64,000 bases of DNA from Oscillospiraceae bacterium. GTDB taxonomy: Bacteria; Bacillota; Clostridia; Oscillospirales; Acutalibacteraceae. The stretch is taken from NCBI GenBank assembly GCA_015066595.1, contig SVNZ01000002.1:1-64000 (forward strand). Reading direction: 5' to 3'. This document shows positions 50,760 to 58,835 of the stretch, one piece after another. Under the pieces are notes generated by a model that worked only from the letters and a program-made list of their open reading frames with translations, was not told the origin of the DNA and searched no databases. Both the position numbers and the translations under genes were made by a program. Numbering within the stretch: the stretch's first letter is position 1; each line of letters opens with the position of its first letter.

Positions 50760-51809
50760 ATGAATTTTAAAGATCCGTGCGTATGGGACGCACTCAAAGC
50801 TACCGACAAACCCATCATACTCTACGGTATGGGCAATGGTGCCGACAAGGTGCTTGATGAATTTGAGAAAAGAAATATTAAAGCCTGTGGTGTTATGGCT
50901 AGTGACGACTTTGTCCGATACCAAAATTTCAGAGGCTTCACTGTATCTAAAATGTGTGACTTTGAAAAGCAGTACGATGATTTCCTCATTGCGCTTTGCT
51001 TTGCAAGCAGTCTTGATGATGTGATGAATAATATAAAACGCATTGCATCCATCCACCCTATGCTCGTACCTAATGTTCCTGTATATGGAAAAGAAGTCAT
51101 CGACGACGCGTTCATAGTAAAATACAAAAACGAAATAAAACATGCCTACTCACTTCTTTGTGATGAAAAATCAAAAGAGGTTTTCGTAGGTGCGCTCAAT
51201 TTCCTGTATAGTGGAAAAATCGAATATCTTAAAAATATCGAAAGTGACAAAGACGAGATTTTCCACAACGTGTTGTGCCTGAGTAACAGCGAAAGCTATC
51301 TCGACTTAGGTGCTTATCGAGGCGACACTGTCGACGAGTTTTTGCACTATACACACGACTATAAAAAAATCGTCGCAGTTGAACCTAATATAAAAAACCA
51401 CACAAAGCTCACAGAACACTGCGAACAGCTAAAAAATCTCACCGTAATAAACGCAGGTATAACAGATAAAAACAGTACTATGTTTGTATCAAAAGGCGGC
51501 GGAAGACAATCTGTCCTTAACAGCAAAAACGGAGTTGAAATCGCCACTATAAATGTCGATACTATCACTGAGCTTTATGGTGATTTTTCGTACATCAAAG
51601 CTGATATCGAGGGTATGGAAAGCAAGATGCTACAAGGGGCCAAAAACACACTGAAAACACGTCCTAAACTAAATATAGCAGGCTACCATACAAACTCAGA
51701 CTTCTTCACTTTGATAAATAAAGTTCATGTTTTAAACCCCGACTACAAAATATATCTACGAAAACATCCGTACATTCCGTGCTGGGACTTAAATATCTAC
51801 TGCATATAG
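50760..51809 (+). CDS. FkbM-family methyltransferase
   Basis: 349 residues. The C-terminal half is an AdoMet-dependent FkbM domain (YLDLGAYRGDTVDEF as AdoMet site, VAVEPNIKNHTKL, YIKADIEGMESKML). The N-terminal half (LYGMGNGADKVLDEF) looks like a nucleotide-binding fold that often precedes this domain in glycan loci. It methylates a sugar or lipid hydroxyl; the substrate is unknown. It starts 9 bp after the MBL gene with AAAGGTGAT, so the two are co-transcribed. Confidence 0.83.
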   Translation: MNFKDPCVWDALKATDKPIILYGMGNGADKVLDEFEKRNIKACGVMASDDFVRYQNFRGFTVSKMCDFEKQYDDFLIALCFASSLDDVMNNIKRIASIHPMLVPNVPVYGKEVIDDAFIVKYKNEIKHAYSLLCDEKSKEVFVGALNFLYSGKIEYLKNIESDKDEIFHNVLCLSNSESYLDLGAYRGDTVDEFLHYTHDYKKIVAVEPNIKNHTKLTEHCEQLKNLTVINAGITDKNSTMFVSKGGGRQSVLNSKNGVEIATINVDTITELYGDFSYIKADIEGMESKMLQGAKNTLKTRPKLNIAGYHTNSDFFTLINKVHVLNPDYKIYLRKHPYIPCWDLNIYCI

Positions 51810-51812
51810 CAA

Positions 51813-51842
51813 AAACGCACACGACTCATTCATGTGCGTTTT
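51813..51842. terminator. Hairpin terminator overlapping the end of the EamA gene
   Basis: AACGCACA pairs with TGTGCGTT. The right arm lies in the last codons of the minus-strand gene, whose stop is in the loop. Confidence 0.7.
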
Positions 51843-52728
51843 CTTCTTTTCTTTTTGGTGTTAAATTTATCAAAACGATGGAGCCTATAACAAGTGCTAT
51901 TCCTATGTAACCAAATGGAAATTCCACCGCTTCACTGAAAACAACAGCACCTGTGATAGTCGCTACAACCGGTTCGATAGATGCCACAATCGATGCAGTA
52001 GTCGGTCTTATATATTTGAGTCCCAAAGTATATGTGACATAAGGCAACACGCACGACAGTACAGCAAACACTACACAGAATAATAAGTCGTCTGCACTTC
52101 TTGTCATCAAATCTGCAACCGGCTTTATGTCTATCACACAAAGTGCTGCTACCCCGGCAAAAATAAAGGTGTACAGCGTAACAGTCAACGGACTGTATCC
52201 TCTGTCAAGTGACAGGCGAGAAAAAATCGAGTACAGCGCATAGCACACTCCGGAACCTATACCAAACAGTATAGCAGGTGTGTTAATAACTACGCCCTGA
52301 GTAAACACTCCCGTCACAAACAAACAACCAAAAAATGCGAGCATCAGTGACACTGCTTTTATAACAGTCAGTTTTTCTTTAAAAAGTATGATTGAAAAAA
52401 TCATCACAAAAATCGGCGCTGTATAAAGCAGTATCGACGCTTGTGACAGCGACGAATACTCAATAGCCTTGAAATAACAGAAAGAGAATGTCGCAACACT
52501 TACAACACCTGTACCCAAAAAGCACCACAAGTCTTTTAGTTTTATACAAAACAGCTTTCTCTTAAAAACAAGTGCAAACAGCGAAAATACAACAGCAGAA
52601 ACAACCATTCTTATCGCTACTATCTGCATTGAGGAAAGCTCCAGTTCCTGAAAGCCTCTCACAAAGTACCCTATCATACCCCACAGAGTACCCGCAACAG
52701 CCACAAGCAACACAGCAAGTTTTTTCAT
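51826..52728 (-). CDS. DMT-superfamily (EamA) transporter
   Basis: 300 residues with ten hydrophobic segments in two EamA repeats (AVAGTLWGMIGYFVRGF; C-terminal TTASIVASIEPVVATITGAVVF). It is an inner-membrane metabolite exporter of unknown substrate. The start lies 2 bp after the asparaginase stop, so they form a two-gene operon; an amino-acid-related substrate is possible but unproven. Confidence 0.87.
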   Translation of the reverse strand: MKKLAVLLVAVAGTLWGMIGYFVRGFQELELSSMQIVAIRMVVSAVVFSLFALVFKRKLFCIKLKDLWCFLGTGVVSVATFSFCYFKAIEYSSLSQASILLYTAPIFVMIFSIILFKEKLTVIKAVSLMLAFFGCLFVTGVFTQGVVINTPAILFGIGSGVCYALYSIFSRLSLDRGYSPLTVTLYTFIFAGVAALCVIDIKPVADLMTRSADDLLFCVVFAVLSCVLPYVTYTLGLKYIRPTTASIVASIEPVVATITGAVVFSEAVEFPFGYIGIALVIGSIVLINLTPKRKEENAHE

Positions 52729-52730
52729 TT

Positions 52731-53660
52731 TCAGCCTTCTAACAATAATTTAATATACGCACACGCAGGTGACATATCATACAGCGGTTTTACGCCCTTA
52801 AAAAGCACACTGTTGAGTGAATAGTAGTTTGCTTTTCCGCTTTTAAGTCCGCATATATAGAGAGGAATATTCTTTTCTTTACATCTGTATATAAGCGCAG
52901 TAACGCTTTTTTCACCGTTTTTATTGGCACAAACAGAGCCGGCGTGATAAGTTCGATGAATCACCGCATCAGCTTTACTTATATCAATTTTGCTGTAGTC
53001 AAGCTCAGGATACGGAAAAATCTGCACAATGTTTTTTGAAAAGCTCAGGTCAGCGTCTTCTATTTTTATGCCCTTTTGCTTTTCTACGCTACACTCTAAA
53101 TCACTGATGACTCCGTTTTCAAAAACAGCACAAGCACCACCCACGCTGTGAAAATCATCAGACAAAATACCGCTCTCAAGCAGGTTTGTTGCGTGGTGGA
53201 TATATGTCACACCGTCTGCATTTTTATATGGTACGTAGACACCGTTTTTGCCTGCTTTGATTATCTTCACCCCTGCGATGAAGTTGTCTAAACCGTTGGA
53301 CTTTTCGTCCTGTAGCGACCTATCAGCAGCTACTATAGCGATAGGTTTGTTAATATTAGAAAACAACAGTCCTATCATCGCTGACGTATATGCAAGTGTA
53401 TCAGACCCGTGTGTGATGATAATACCATCGTACAAATCAAAATCTATTTGCAACATAGCGTTTATCAGTGCTTTGTAGTTATCAAACGTTACATTTTCAC
53501 TCAGTATATTGATAGGTGACACAACCTCAAATTCTGTATCAGTATCAATTTCTCTGTACTTTCTAAGCACGAGGAGTCTTCCTTGTGGCTTAACATCCAC
53601 AACTCCGTCATCAATAATACTTGCGATAGTACCGCCGGTAGTAAGAAGTAAAATTTTCAT
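52731..53660 (-). CDS. Type I/II L-asparaginase
   Basis: 309 residues of the bacterial asparaginase family: N-terminal LLTTGGTIAS with the first Thr nucleophile, and THGSDTLAYTSAMIG with the second Thr and Asp. It has no signal peptide, so it acts in the cytosol, hydrolysing asparagine to aspartate and ammonia. It also lacks the N-terminal domain of GatD. It is followed by the EamA transporter gene. Confidence 0.87.
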   Translation of the reverse strand: MKILLLTTGGTIASIIDDGVVDVKPQGRLLVLRKYREIDTDTEFEVVSPINILSENVTFDNYKALINAMLQIDFDLYDGIIITHGSDTLAYTSAMIGLLFSNINKPIAIVAADRSLQDEKSNGLDNFIAGVKIIKAGKNGVYVPYKNADGVTYIHHATNLLESGILSDDFHSVGGACAVFENGVISDLECSVEKQKGIKIEDADLSFSKNIVQIFPYPELDYSKIDISKADAVIHRTYHAGSVCANKNGEKSVTALIYRCKEKNIPLYICGLKSGKANYYSLNSVLFKGVKPLYDMSPACAYIKLLLEG

Positions 53661-53719
53661 AAAAAATCACCATTTCTAGTTTACCACATAGATATGCCTA
53701 ATACAACTTCATAAACAAA

Positions 53720-53748
53720 AAAGGCAGGATAAATTTCCTGCCTTTAGG
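53720..53748 (-). terminator. Terminator of transketolase operon
   Basis: AAAGGCAGGA (53720-53729) pairs with TCCTGCCTTT (53736-53745); the minus strand continues TTTTTTG. Confidence 0.85.
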
Positions 53749-53760
53749 TTTAAAATTATA

Positions 53761-54708
53761 TTATTTTTTTGCGAGTTCTTCCTTGATAACTTTCTCAAAG
53801 TTTTCAGCAGTGAAACCAAAAATCTCAAGAAGCTCCTTTGCAGGACCTGAGTAACCGAACTCATCGTTCACACCGATTCGTCTTACAGGAACCGGACATT
53901 CAGATGAAGTAACCTCACACACTGCATCAGCAAGACCGCCTATGATGTTGTGCTCTTCGATAGTGATGATTCTGCCTGTTTCTTTAGCAGCCTTAATGAC
54001 AATATCACGGTCAATAGGTTTGATAGTGTGGATATTGATAAGACGAACATTGATGCCCTCTTTCTCGAGGTTTTCTGCTGCCTTTCTTGCTTCATTAACA
54101 GGAAGACCTGTAGCAATAACAGTGATGTCGTTGCCTTCGTGAAGAGTGATACCCTTACCAAGCTCAAAAGAGTATGTCTCAGGGTCATTGAAAGAAGGGA
54201 TAGCAAGTCTTCCCAAACGAATATATACAGGACCCTGATGCTCGATAGCCGCCTTTGTAGCCTCGATCATCTCGTAGTGATCAGCAGGGTTGAGTATTGT
54301 CATACCCGGCAAAGTACGCATAATACCAATATCTTCAAGACACTGGTGAGTAGCACCGTCTTCACCTGTTGAAATACCTGCGTGTGAGCCAGCTATTTTA
54401 ACATTGAGCTCAGGATACGCAACAGAGTTTCTGATCTGCTCAAAAGCTCTGCCTGTAGCAAACATAGCGAATGATGCAGCAACAGGAGTTTTACCGCAAG
54501 CAGCAAGACCAGCAGCAACGCCAATCATATTGCCCTCTGCGATACCACAGTTTCTAAATCTCTCAGGAAAGCTCTTCTGGAAGATAGATGTCTTAGTAGC
54601 TGCAGCAAGGTCAGCATCAAGAACAACGATATTCTCGTTTGTTTTAGCTAGCTCGCACAGAGCCTCGCCAAAACTTTCTCTGGTTGCTTTAGTAACAATC
54701 TGTGCCAT
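53761..54708 (-). CDS. Transketolase, C-terminal subunit
   Basis: 315 residues, the pyrimidine-binding and C-terminal domains of transketolase (ENIVVLDADLAAATKTS, RFRNCGIAEGNMIGVAAGLA, SHAGISTGEDGATHQCLED). It pairs with the N-terminal subunit encoded just upstream to move two-carbon units in the non-oxidative pentose phosphate pathway. Split transketolases are common in anaerobic Clostridia. It starts 3 bp after the first subunit's stop. Confidence 0.92.
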   Translation of the reverse strand: MAQIVTKATRESFGEALCELAKTNENIVVLDADLAAATKTSIFQKSFPERFRNCGIAEGNMIGVAAGLAACGKTPVAASFAMFATGRAFEQIRNSVAYPELNVKIAGSHAGISTGEDGATHQCLEDIGIMRTLPGMTILNPADHYEMIEATKAAIEHQGPVYIRLGRLAIPSFNDPETYSFELGKGITLHEGNDITVIATGLPVNEARKAAENLEKEGINVRLINIHTIKPIDRDIVIKAAKETGRIITIEEHNIIGGLADAVCEVTSSECPVPVRRIGVNDEFGYSGPAKELLEIFGFTAENFEKVIKEELAKK

Positions 54709-54711
54709 AGC

Positions 54712-55554
54712 TTAGCCCTCCAATTCTGCGATCTGTGCGTCAAGTTCCTTGAGCGCAATTTCGTATTCTTCTGCGTTAGTAGCTTTACCGTGCCAGCCTA
54801 CTTCATTTTCCATAAATGATACGCCCTTGCCCTTAACTGTCTTTGCGATAATAGCAGTAGGCATACCCTTTGTATTTCTAGCGTTGTTAAGCGCTTCTTC
54901 AATTTCGTCAAAATTGTGACCGTCGATAGTAAGAACGTTGAAACCAAAGCTCTCAAACTTCTTATCAATAGGGTCTACACCGCCAACCTGTGCGGTTGTA
55001 CCGTCAATCTGAAGACCATTAAAGTCAACAAACACAACAAGGTTATCAAGGCCCTTGTGAGCAGCAAACATAGCTGCTTCCCATACTTCGCCTTCTTCAC
55101 ACTCTCCGTCACCGAGAACTGTATATACTCTATAGTCCTTGTTATCAATCTTAGCGCAAAGAGCCATACCGCATGCGGCTGAAATACCCTGACCAAGTGA
55201 GCCTGTGCTCATATCAATACCAGGTGTACCCTTCATATCAGGATGACCCTGAAGCATAGCACCCACATGTCTGAGTTTTTCGAGCTCGCTCATATCGAAA
55301 AAGCCTTTGAGTGCAAGCACAGCATAAAGGCTAGGACAACAGTGACCTTTACTCAAAACAAAACGGTCTCTATCCGCCCACTGTGGATTTTCAGGATCCA
55401 CGTTCATCTCTTTAAAATAGAGATAAGTGAAAATGTCAGCAGCTGACAAAGAGCCACCCGGATGACCGGATTTTGCATTGAATGTGCCGACAATAGCACC
55501 ACGTCTTGCTTTTGCAGCAAGAATTTTCAGCTGATTTGTGTCAGTAGAATTCAT
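54712..55554 (-). CDS. Transketolase, N-terminal subunit
   Basis: 280 residues carrying the thiamine-diphosphate-binding domain (KSGHPGGSLSAADIF, GDGECEEGEVWEAAMFA as the TPP/Mg motif, SKGHCCPSLYAVL). It works only with the C-terminal subunit of the next gene. It is the first gene of the two-gene operon, preceded by GAGGT before the ATG. Confidence 0.92.
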   Translation of the reverse strand: MNSTDTNQLKILAAKARRGAIVGTFNAKSGHPGGSLSAADIFTYLYFKEMNVDPENPQWADRDRFVLSKGHCCPSLYAVLALKGFFDMSELEKLRHVGAMLQGHPDMKGTPGIDMSTGSLGQGISAACGMALCAKIDNKDYRVYTVLGDGECEEGEVWEAAMFAAHKGLDNLVVFVDFNGLQIDGTTAQVGGVDPIDKKFESFGFNVLTIDGHNFDEIEEALNNARNTKGMPTAIIAKTVKGKGVSFMENEVGWHGKATNAEEYEIALKELDAQIAELEG

Positions 55555-55668
55555 CAGATGACCTCCTCAAAAGATAACCTATACATAGTTCACCTGTATT
55601 CTAACATAGAAAACACAGGCTATTTTTCATTTTTGCAAAAATCGACAAAAAATAAAGTGTAAATTATA

Positions 55669-55697
55669 TTGAAATAATAGGATAAAAATTGTATAAT
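55669..55697 (+). promoter_or_regulatory. Promoter of coaX
   Basis: TTGAAA (55669-55674), 17 bp, TATAAT (55692-55697). Confidence 0.8.
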
Positions 55698-55727
55698 TAT
55701 ACAAATCGTGAAAGGAAAGATGTTAAA

Positions 55728-56492
55728 ATGCTGCTTACTATTGACGTGGGTAACACTAACATAAAATTCGGTGTATATGATGGCGATGTACTGTACAGAA
55801 CCATAAAGCTCAGTACCGATACTCACAAAACAGCAGATGAATTTGCGGTTGAGCTGTACACCTTGTTTCAGGTGTATGGTATCGCTGATGATATCATAGA
55901 CGGATGCATCATCTGCTCTGTTGTGCCACGAGTTACAAAACGACTCAAAGCAGCAGTAAAAAGCGTCACAGGTGTCGACGCTCTTATTGTCGGTCCCGGT
56001 ATCAAAACAGGTGTCAACATCTGCATCGATGACCCAGCTACTTTGGGCGCTGACCTTGTTGTTGCGTGCGCTGCTGCACAGACTTTGTTTGACATTCCGT
56101 GCATTGTTATTTCTATGGGTACCGCTACCGCTATGTTCGTTATCGATGAAAACAAAAAAATGCTCGGTGGTACTATCGCTCCGGGTGTATCCATTTCACT
56201 TGATGCGCTCACTTCTCACGGTGCACTTATCCCGTCAATAGCACTCAACGCGCCCGACCATGTTATCGGCAAAAACACAGACGACTCCATCCGCGCGGGA
56301 GCTGTTGTAGGCACAGCGTGTATGATTGACGGTATGATTGAGAAATTTGAAAAAGAAATCGGTCAGAAATGCTCAGTTGTCGCAACAGGAGGCATCGCCC
56401 CTATGATAGTCAAAAACTGCACTCACGATATCATCTTAAAAGACGACCTCATCTTAGAAGGCTTACGCATTATTTTTGAAAAGAATTCATAA
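55728..56492 (+). CDS. coaX: Type III pantothenate kinase
   Basis: 254 residues, the first step of coenzyme A synthesis (pantothenate to 4'-phosphopantothenate). It has the ASKHA motifs of CoaX: TIDVGNTNIKFGVYD, the metal-dependent DADLVVACAAA-like stretch, ISMGTATAM and GGTIAPGVSIS. The start is 55728, with AAAGGAAAG upstream; the ATG at 55689 lies before the promoter -10. An ECF S component, likely for pantothenate, follows 99 bp later. Confidence 0.93.
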   Translation: MLLTIDVGNTNIKFGVYDGDVLYRTIKLSTDTHKTADEFAVELYTLFQVYGIADDIIDGCIICSVVPRVTKRLKAAVKSVTGVDALIVGPGIKTGVNICIDDPATLGADLVVACAAAQTLFDIPCIVISMGTATAMFVIDENKKMLGGTIAPGVSISLDALTSHGALIPSIALNAPDHVIGKNTDDSIRAGAVVGTACMIDGMIEKFEKEIGQKCSVVATGGIAPMIVKNCTHDIILKDDLILEGLRIIFEKNS

Positions 56493-56591
56493 TTTTAAAT
56501 ACACAATTTAATATCATATGTTTGAAAGTTTTTATGTGTCAAAATTTGCGCTTCATCTTAAATTCAAGAGAGGCAGCAGGAGGTAATATAA

Positions 56592-57182
56592 ATGATTAAA
56601 ACAAAAGAAAAAACCATAAGGTTAGTAAGTCTGGGGATTTTATCTGCGATAATTATCGTGCTTCAGGTTCTTTCGACCTACTTTCCGACCAAGCCATTTG
56701 CGATTACACTCGCTTTAATCCCAATTATAATCGGCTCAGCTTTATTCAATGAAAAGGCAGGAGCGTTTTTGGGTGGAGTTTTCAGCGTTGTCGTAATAAT
56801 AATGTGTATAATCGGTGCCGACGTCGGCGGTGCTATGGTCTGGAACGCTAACCCTTTCCTTTGCGTTTTGGTCTGTATGACAAAGGGTATTTGTGCGGGC
56901 TATATCAGCGGACTTTTGTATCGCGTGATAAATAAGAAAAATTCCACTATCGCCACAATTATCGCAGGTCTTTCAGCTCCGATTGTAAACACAGGCATTT
57001 TCATCTTAGGACTGGTACTTTTCTTCAGACCGATTTTAGCACAGTGGTCAGGCGGCAGCGATGTTCTGTACTACGTTATTTTCGGCTTATTAGGTGTCAA
57101 CTTCCTTGTTGAAGTCGGCGTAAATATGATTTTAAGTCCTGTTATTATCAAAATATTAAATGCTATAGGAAAAAGCAGATAA
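56592..57182 (+). CDS. ECF transporter S component, probably for pantothenate
   Basis: 196 residues, about six membrane helices, with the ECF S-component look (LGILSAIIIVLQVLSTYF; EKAGAFLGGVFSVVV). It binds the vitamin and joins a shared EcfAAT module encoded elsewhere. GGAGGT precedes the ATG. Position right after coaX suggests pantothenate, as in PanT; this is inference from context. Confidence 0.83.
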   Translation: MIKTKEKTIRLVSLGILSAIIIVLQVLSTYFPTKPFAITLALIPIIIGSALFNEKAGAFLGGVFSVVVIIMCIIGADVGGAMVWNANPFLCVLVCMTKGICAGYISGLLYRVINKKNSTIATIIAGLSAPIVNTGIFILGLVLFFRPILAQWSGGSDVLYYVIFGLLGVNFLVEVGVNMILSPVIIKILNAIGKSR

Positions 57183-57227
57183 AACCACTCACAATATTTA
57201 CTCAGTTATATTTTTTCGGAGGCTATT

Positions 57228-57722
57228 ATGAACGAGATTTCACCTTCTAATTTACCTAAATCACCTTTTGAAATGATAGGAAAAGACTGGATGCTTATCA
57301 CAGCAGGTGACGAAAACAAATACAACACCATGACTGCGTCCTGGGGTGGAGTCGGTGTACTCTGGAACAAAAACGTTGTCTTTGCATTTGTACGCCCACA
57401 GCGTTTCACCTTTGACTTCTTAAATGACAACGAATATTTTTCCTGTTCATTCTTTAAGGAAGAATACAGAAGCGCTCTCGCCTTTTGCGGCAAGTACAGC
57501 GGACGTGATGTTGACAAAGCAAAAGAGTGCAACCTCACACCTGATTTTTCTGAAGATGTTCCGTTCTTTTCACAAGCTGATACAGTGATCATATGCAAAA
57601 AGCTCTACGTTCAGGATATGACAGAAGACAACTTTGTTGACAAAGCACTGCTTTCTAACTATTCAGACGATGATTATCACCGTGTTTTTATTGGAGAGAT
57701 CGTCAAAGTCCTCAAAAAATAG
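57228..57722 (+). CDS. Flavin reductase-like FMN-binding protein
   Basis: 164 residues of the flavin reductase split-barrel fold (NTMTASWGGVGVLWNKNVVF, FVRPQRFTFDFL). Members bind FMN and pass electrons from NAD(P)H; the exact acceptor is unknown. GGAGG precedes the ATG. It follows the ECF gene by 45 bp and may share its transcript. Confidence 0.8.
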   Translation: MNEISPSNLPKSPFEMIGKDWMLITAGDENKYNTMTASWGGVGVLWNKNVVFAFVRPQRFTFDFLNDNEYFSCSFFKEEYRSALAFCGKYSGRDVDKAKECNLTPDFSEDVPFFSQADTVIICKKLYVQDMTEDNFVDKALLSNYSDDDYHRVFIGEIVKVLKK

Positions 57723-57733
57723 AACAAAAAATC

Positions 57734-57766
57734 AAGGCACAGAGCAAACCTCTGTGCCTTTTTTTA
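57734..57766. terminator. Bidirectional terminator
   Basis: AAGGCACAGAG (57734-57744) pairs with CTCTGTGCCTT (57750-57760), T-run right, A-run left. Confidence 0.88.
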
Positions 57767-58540
57767 TTTTATGACTATTGCTTGTGAGCCAAGCTGTGCG
57801 TATCTCTCATTTGTCACTTCTTTATCATACATTGATACTTCACCCGAAACCGAATCGCAGAAGTAGTAATTATCCTTATCAAAACCCATCAACACCAGGC
57901 AGTGCTCGTTTTGTAACCATACCTCTGTATCGCCTATTTCTGAATCTGCGTTTTCATCCACATAGTCGATAGTCCACTTTGCTTTCTCATATGGCTCCAT
58001 CATATAGGTAGTCGCCCATACCATCACAGGTATATCGTTCACCACATACTCACTACACAAAGTATCAAGCGCAATATTTTTCAGATCGTACGCCCGCATT
58101 TTTGTGTCAGTTGTCTCAAGATAACTGTTCATGCTTTTCGCCATAGCGGGGGCATATATCCCGTACCCCTCGTACGCATCACCGGCATATGCACTGTTCA
58201 TATCAGGACCAAATCTGTAATAATCCAGCGAATATGAAATTGGTTTTTTAATCAGATATTTATCGGCAAAATCAAATTCGTTTATTTTAAAGCCCAGATA
58301 CTGCATCACAACCGTAGCCGCATACACCTCACACCCGGAAGATAGTTCCTCTTGTGCCAAAACCGGCATCGAAGCTATCATATACGCTGAGTACTGTTGG
58401 GCATCTTTCTTTTGTGTACTTACTGCAATTTTATCAGTATTAGATTTGTTAATAAGTACAAACACAACAACTAACACTAAAAGCGCAAACATCAACACAA
58501 CTGTTTTTATCAGCTGTTGCTTTTTTTGACTTTTATCCAT
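57764..58540 (-). CDS. Membrane-anchored C39-like cysteine peptidase
   Basis: 258 residues: one N-terminal membrane helix (about 12-30) and an exported C39-like papain-fold domain with Cys in SSGCEVYAATVV, His in EHCLVLMGFD and Asp/Asn in YFCDSVSG. Stand-alone C39-like proteins of this type occur in many Firmicutes; the substrate is unknown. The gene is alone, divergent from adhE. Confidence 0.8.
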   Translation of the reverse strand: MDKSQKKQQLIKTVVLMFALLVLVVVFVLINKSNTDKIAVSTQKKDAQQYSAYMIASMPVLAQEELSSGCEVYAATVVMQYLGFKINEFDFADKYLIKKPISYSLDYYRFGPDMNSAYAGDAYEGYGIYAPAMAKSMNSYLETTDTKMRAYDLKNIALDTLCSEYVVNDIPVMVWATTYMMEPYEKAKWTIDYVDENADSEIGDTEVWLQNEHCLVLMGFDKDNYYFCDSVSGEVSMYDKEVTNERYAQLGSQAIVIK

Positions 58541-58734
58541 AGAAAAACTTTCCTTAAAAATTTATCGCCTGTATATTAGCACAATGTGTAGTCACAAGCA
58601 AGAAAGTTGAAATCTAAGATAATAAAGTGCTATCACAGCACCTCTTTTTGTGCTAAAAACTGTCTAAAACCGCTTTTTTACATTTTTTATAAAAACTTTC
58701 GGATATATACTACAATGTTATCATATATTGCCTA

Positions 58735-58763
58735 TTGAAAAAGAAAACAAAGTTTGTTAAAAT
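58735..58763 (+). promoter_or_regulatory. Promoter of adhE
   Basis: TTGAAA (58735-58740), 17 bp, TAAAAT (58758-58763). The -10 lies inside the Rex-type palindrome. Confidence 0.75.
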
Positions 58764-58771
58764 ATTAACAA
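58754..58771. promoter_or_regulatory. Rex-type operator
   Basis: TTGTTAA and TTAACAA, two perfect 7-bp arms around AATA, match the known Rex consensus. It covers the -10 box, so the NADH sensor Rex would repress adhE when NADH is low. The regulator gene is not in the window. Confidence 0.85.
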
Positions 58772-58835
58772 AGGATAGTGGTCATATTTTTACCTCTACC
58801 TCATTTATATACAAATCATTCTCATGGAGGACAAT

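Noticed and set aside
52731-53660. Asparaginase as a GatD-like ammonia source for the GatB at 32063
   Set aside because: It lacks the GatD N-terminal domain, lies 19 kb away and pairs with a transporter; a plain cytosolic asparaginase is simpler.
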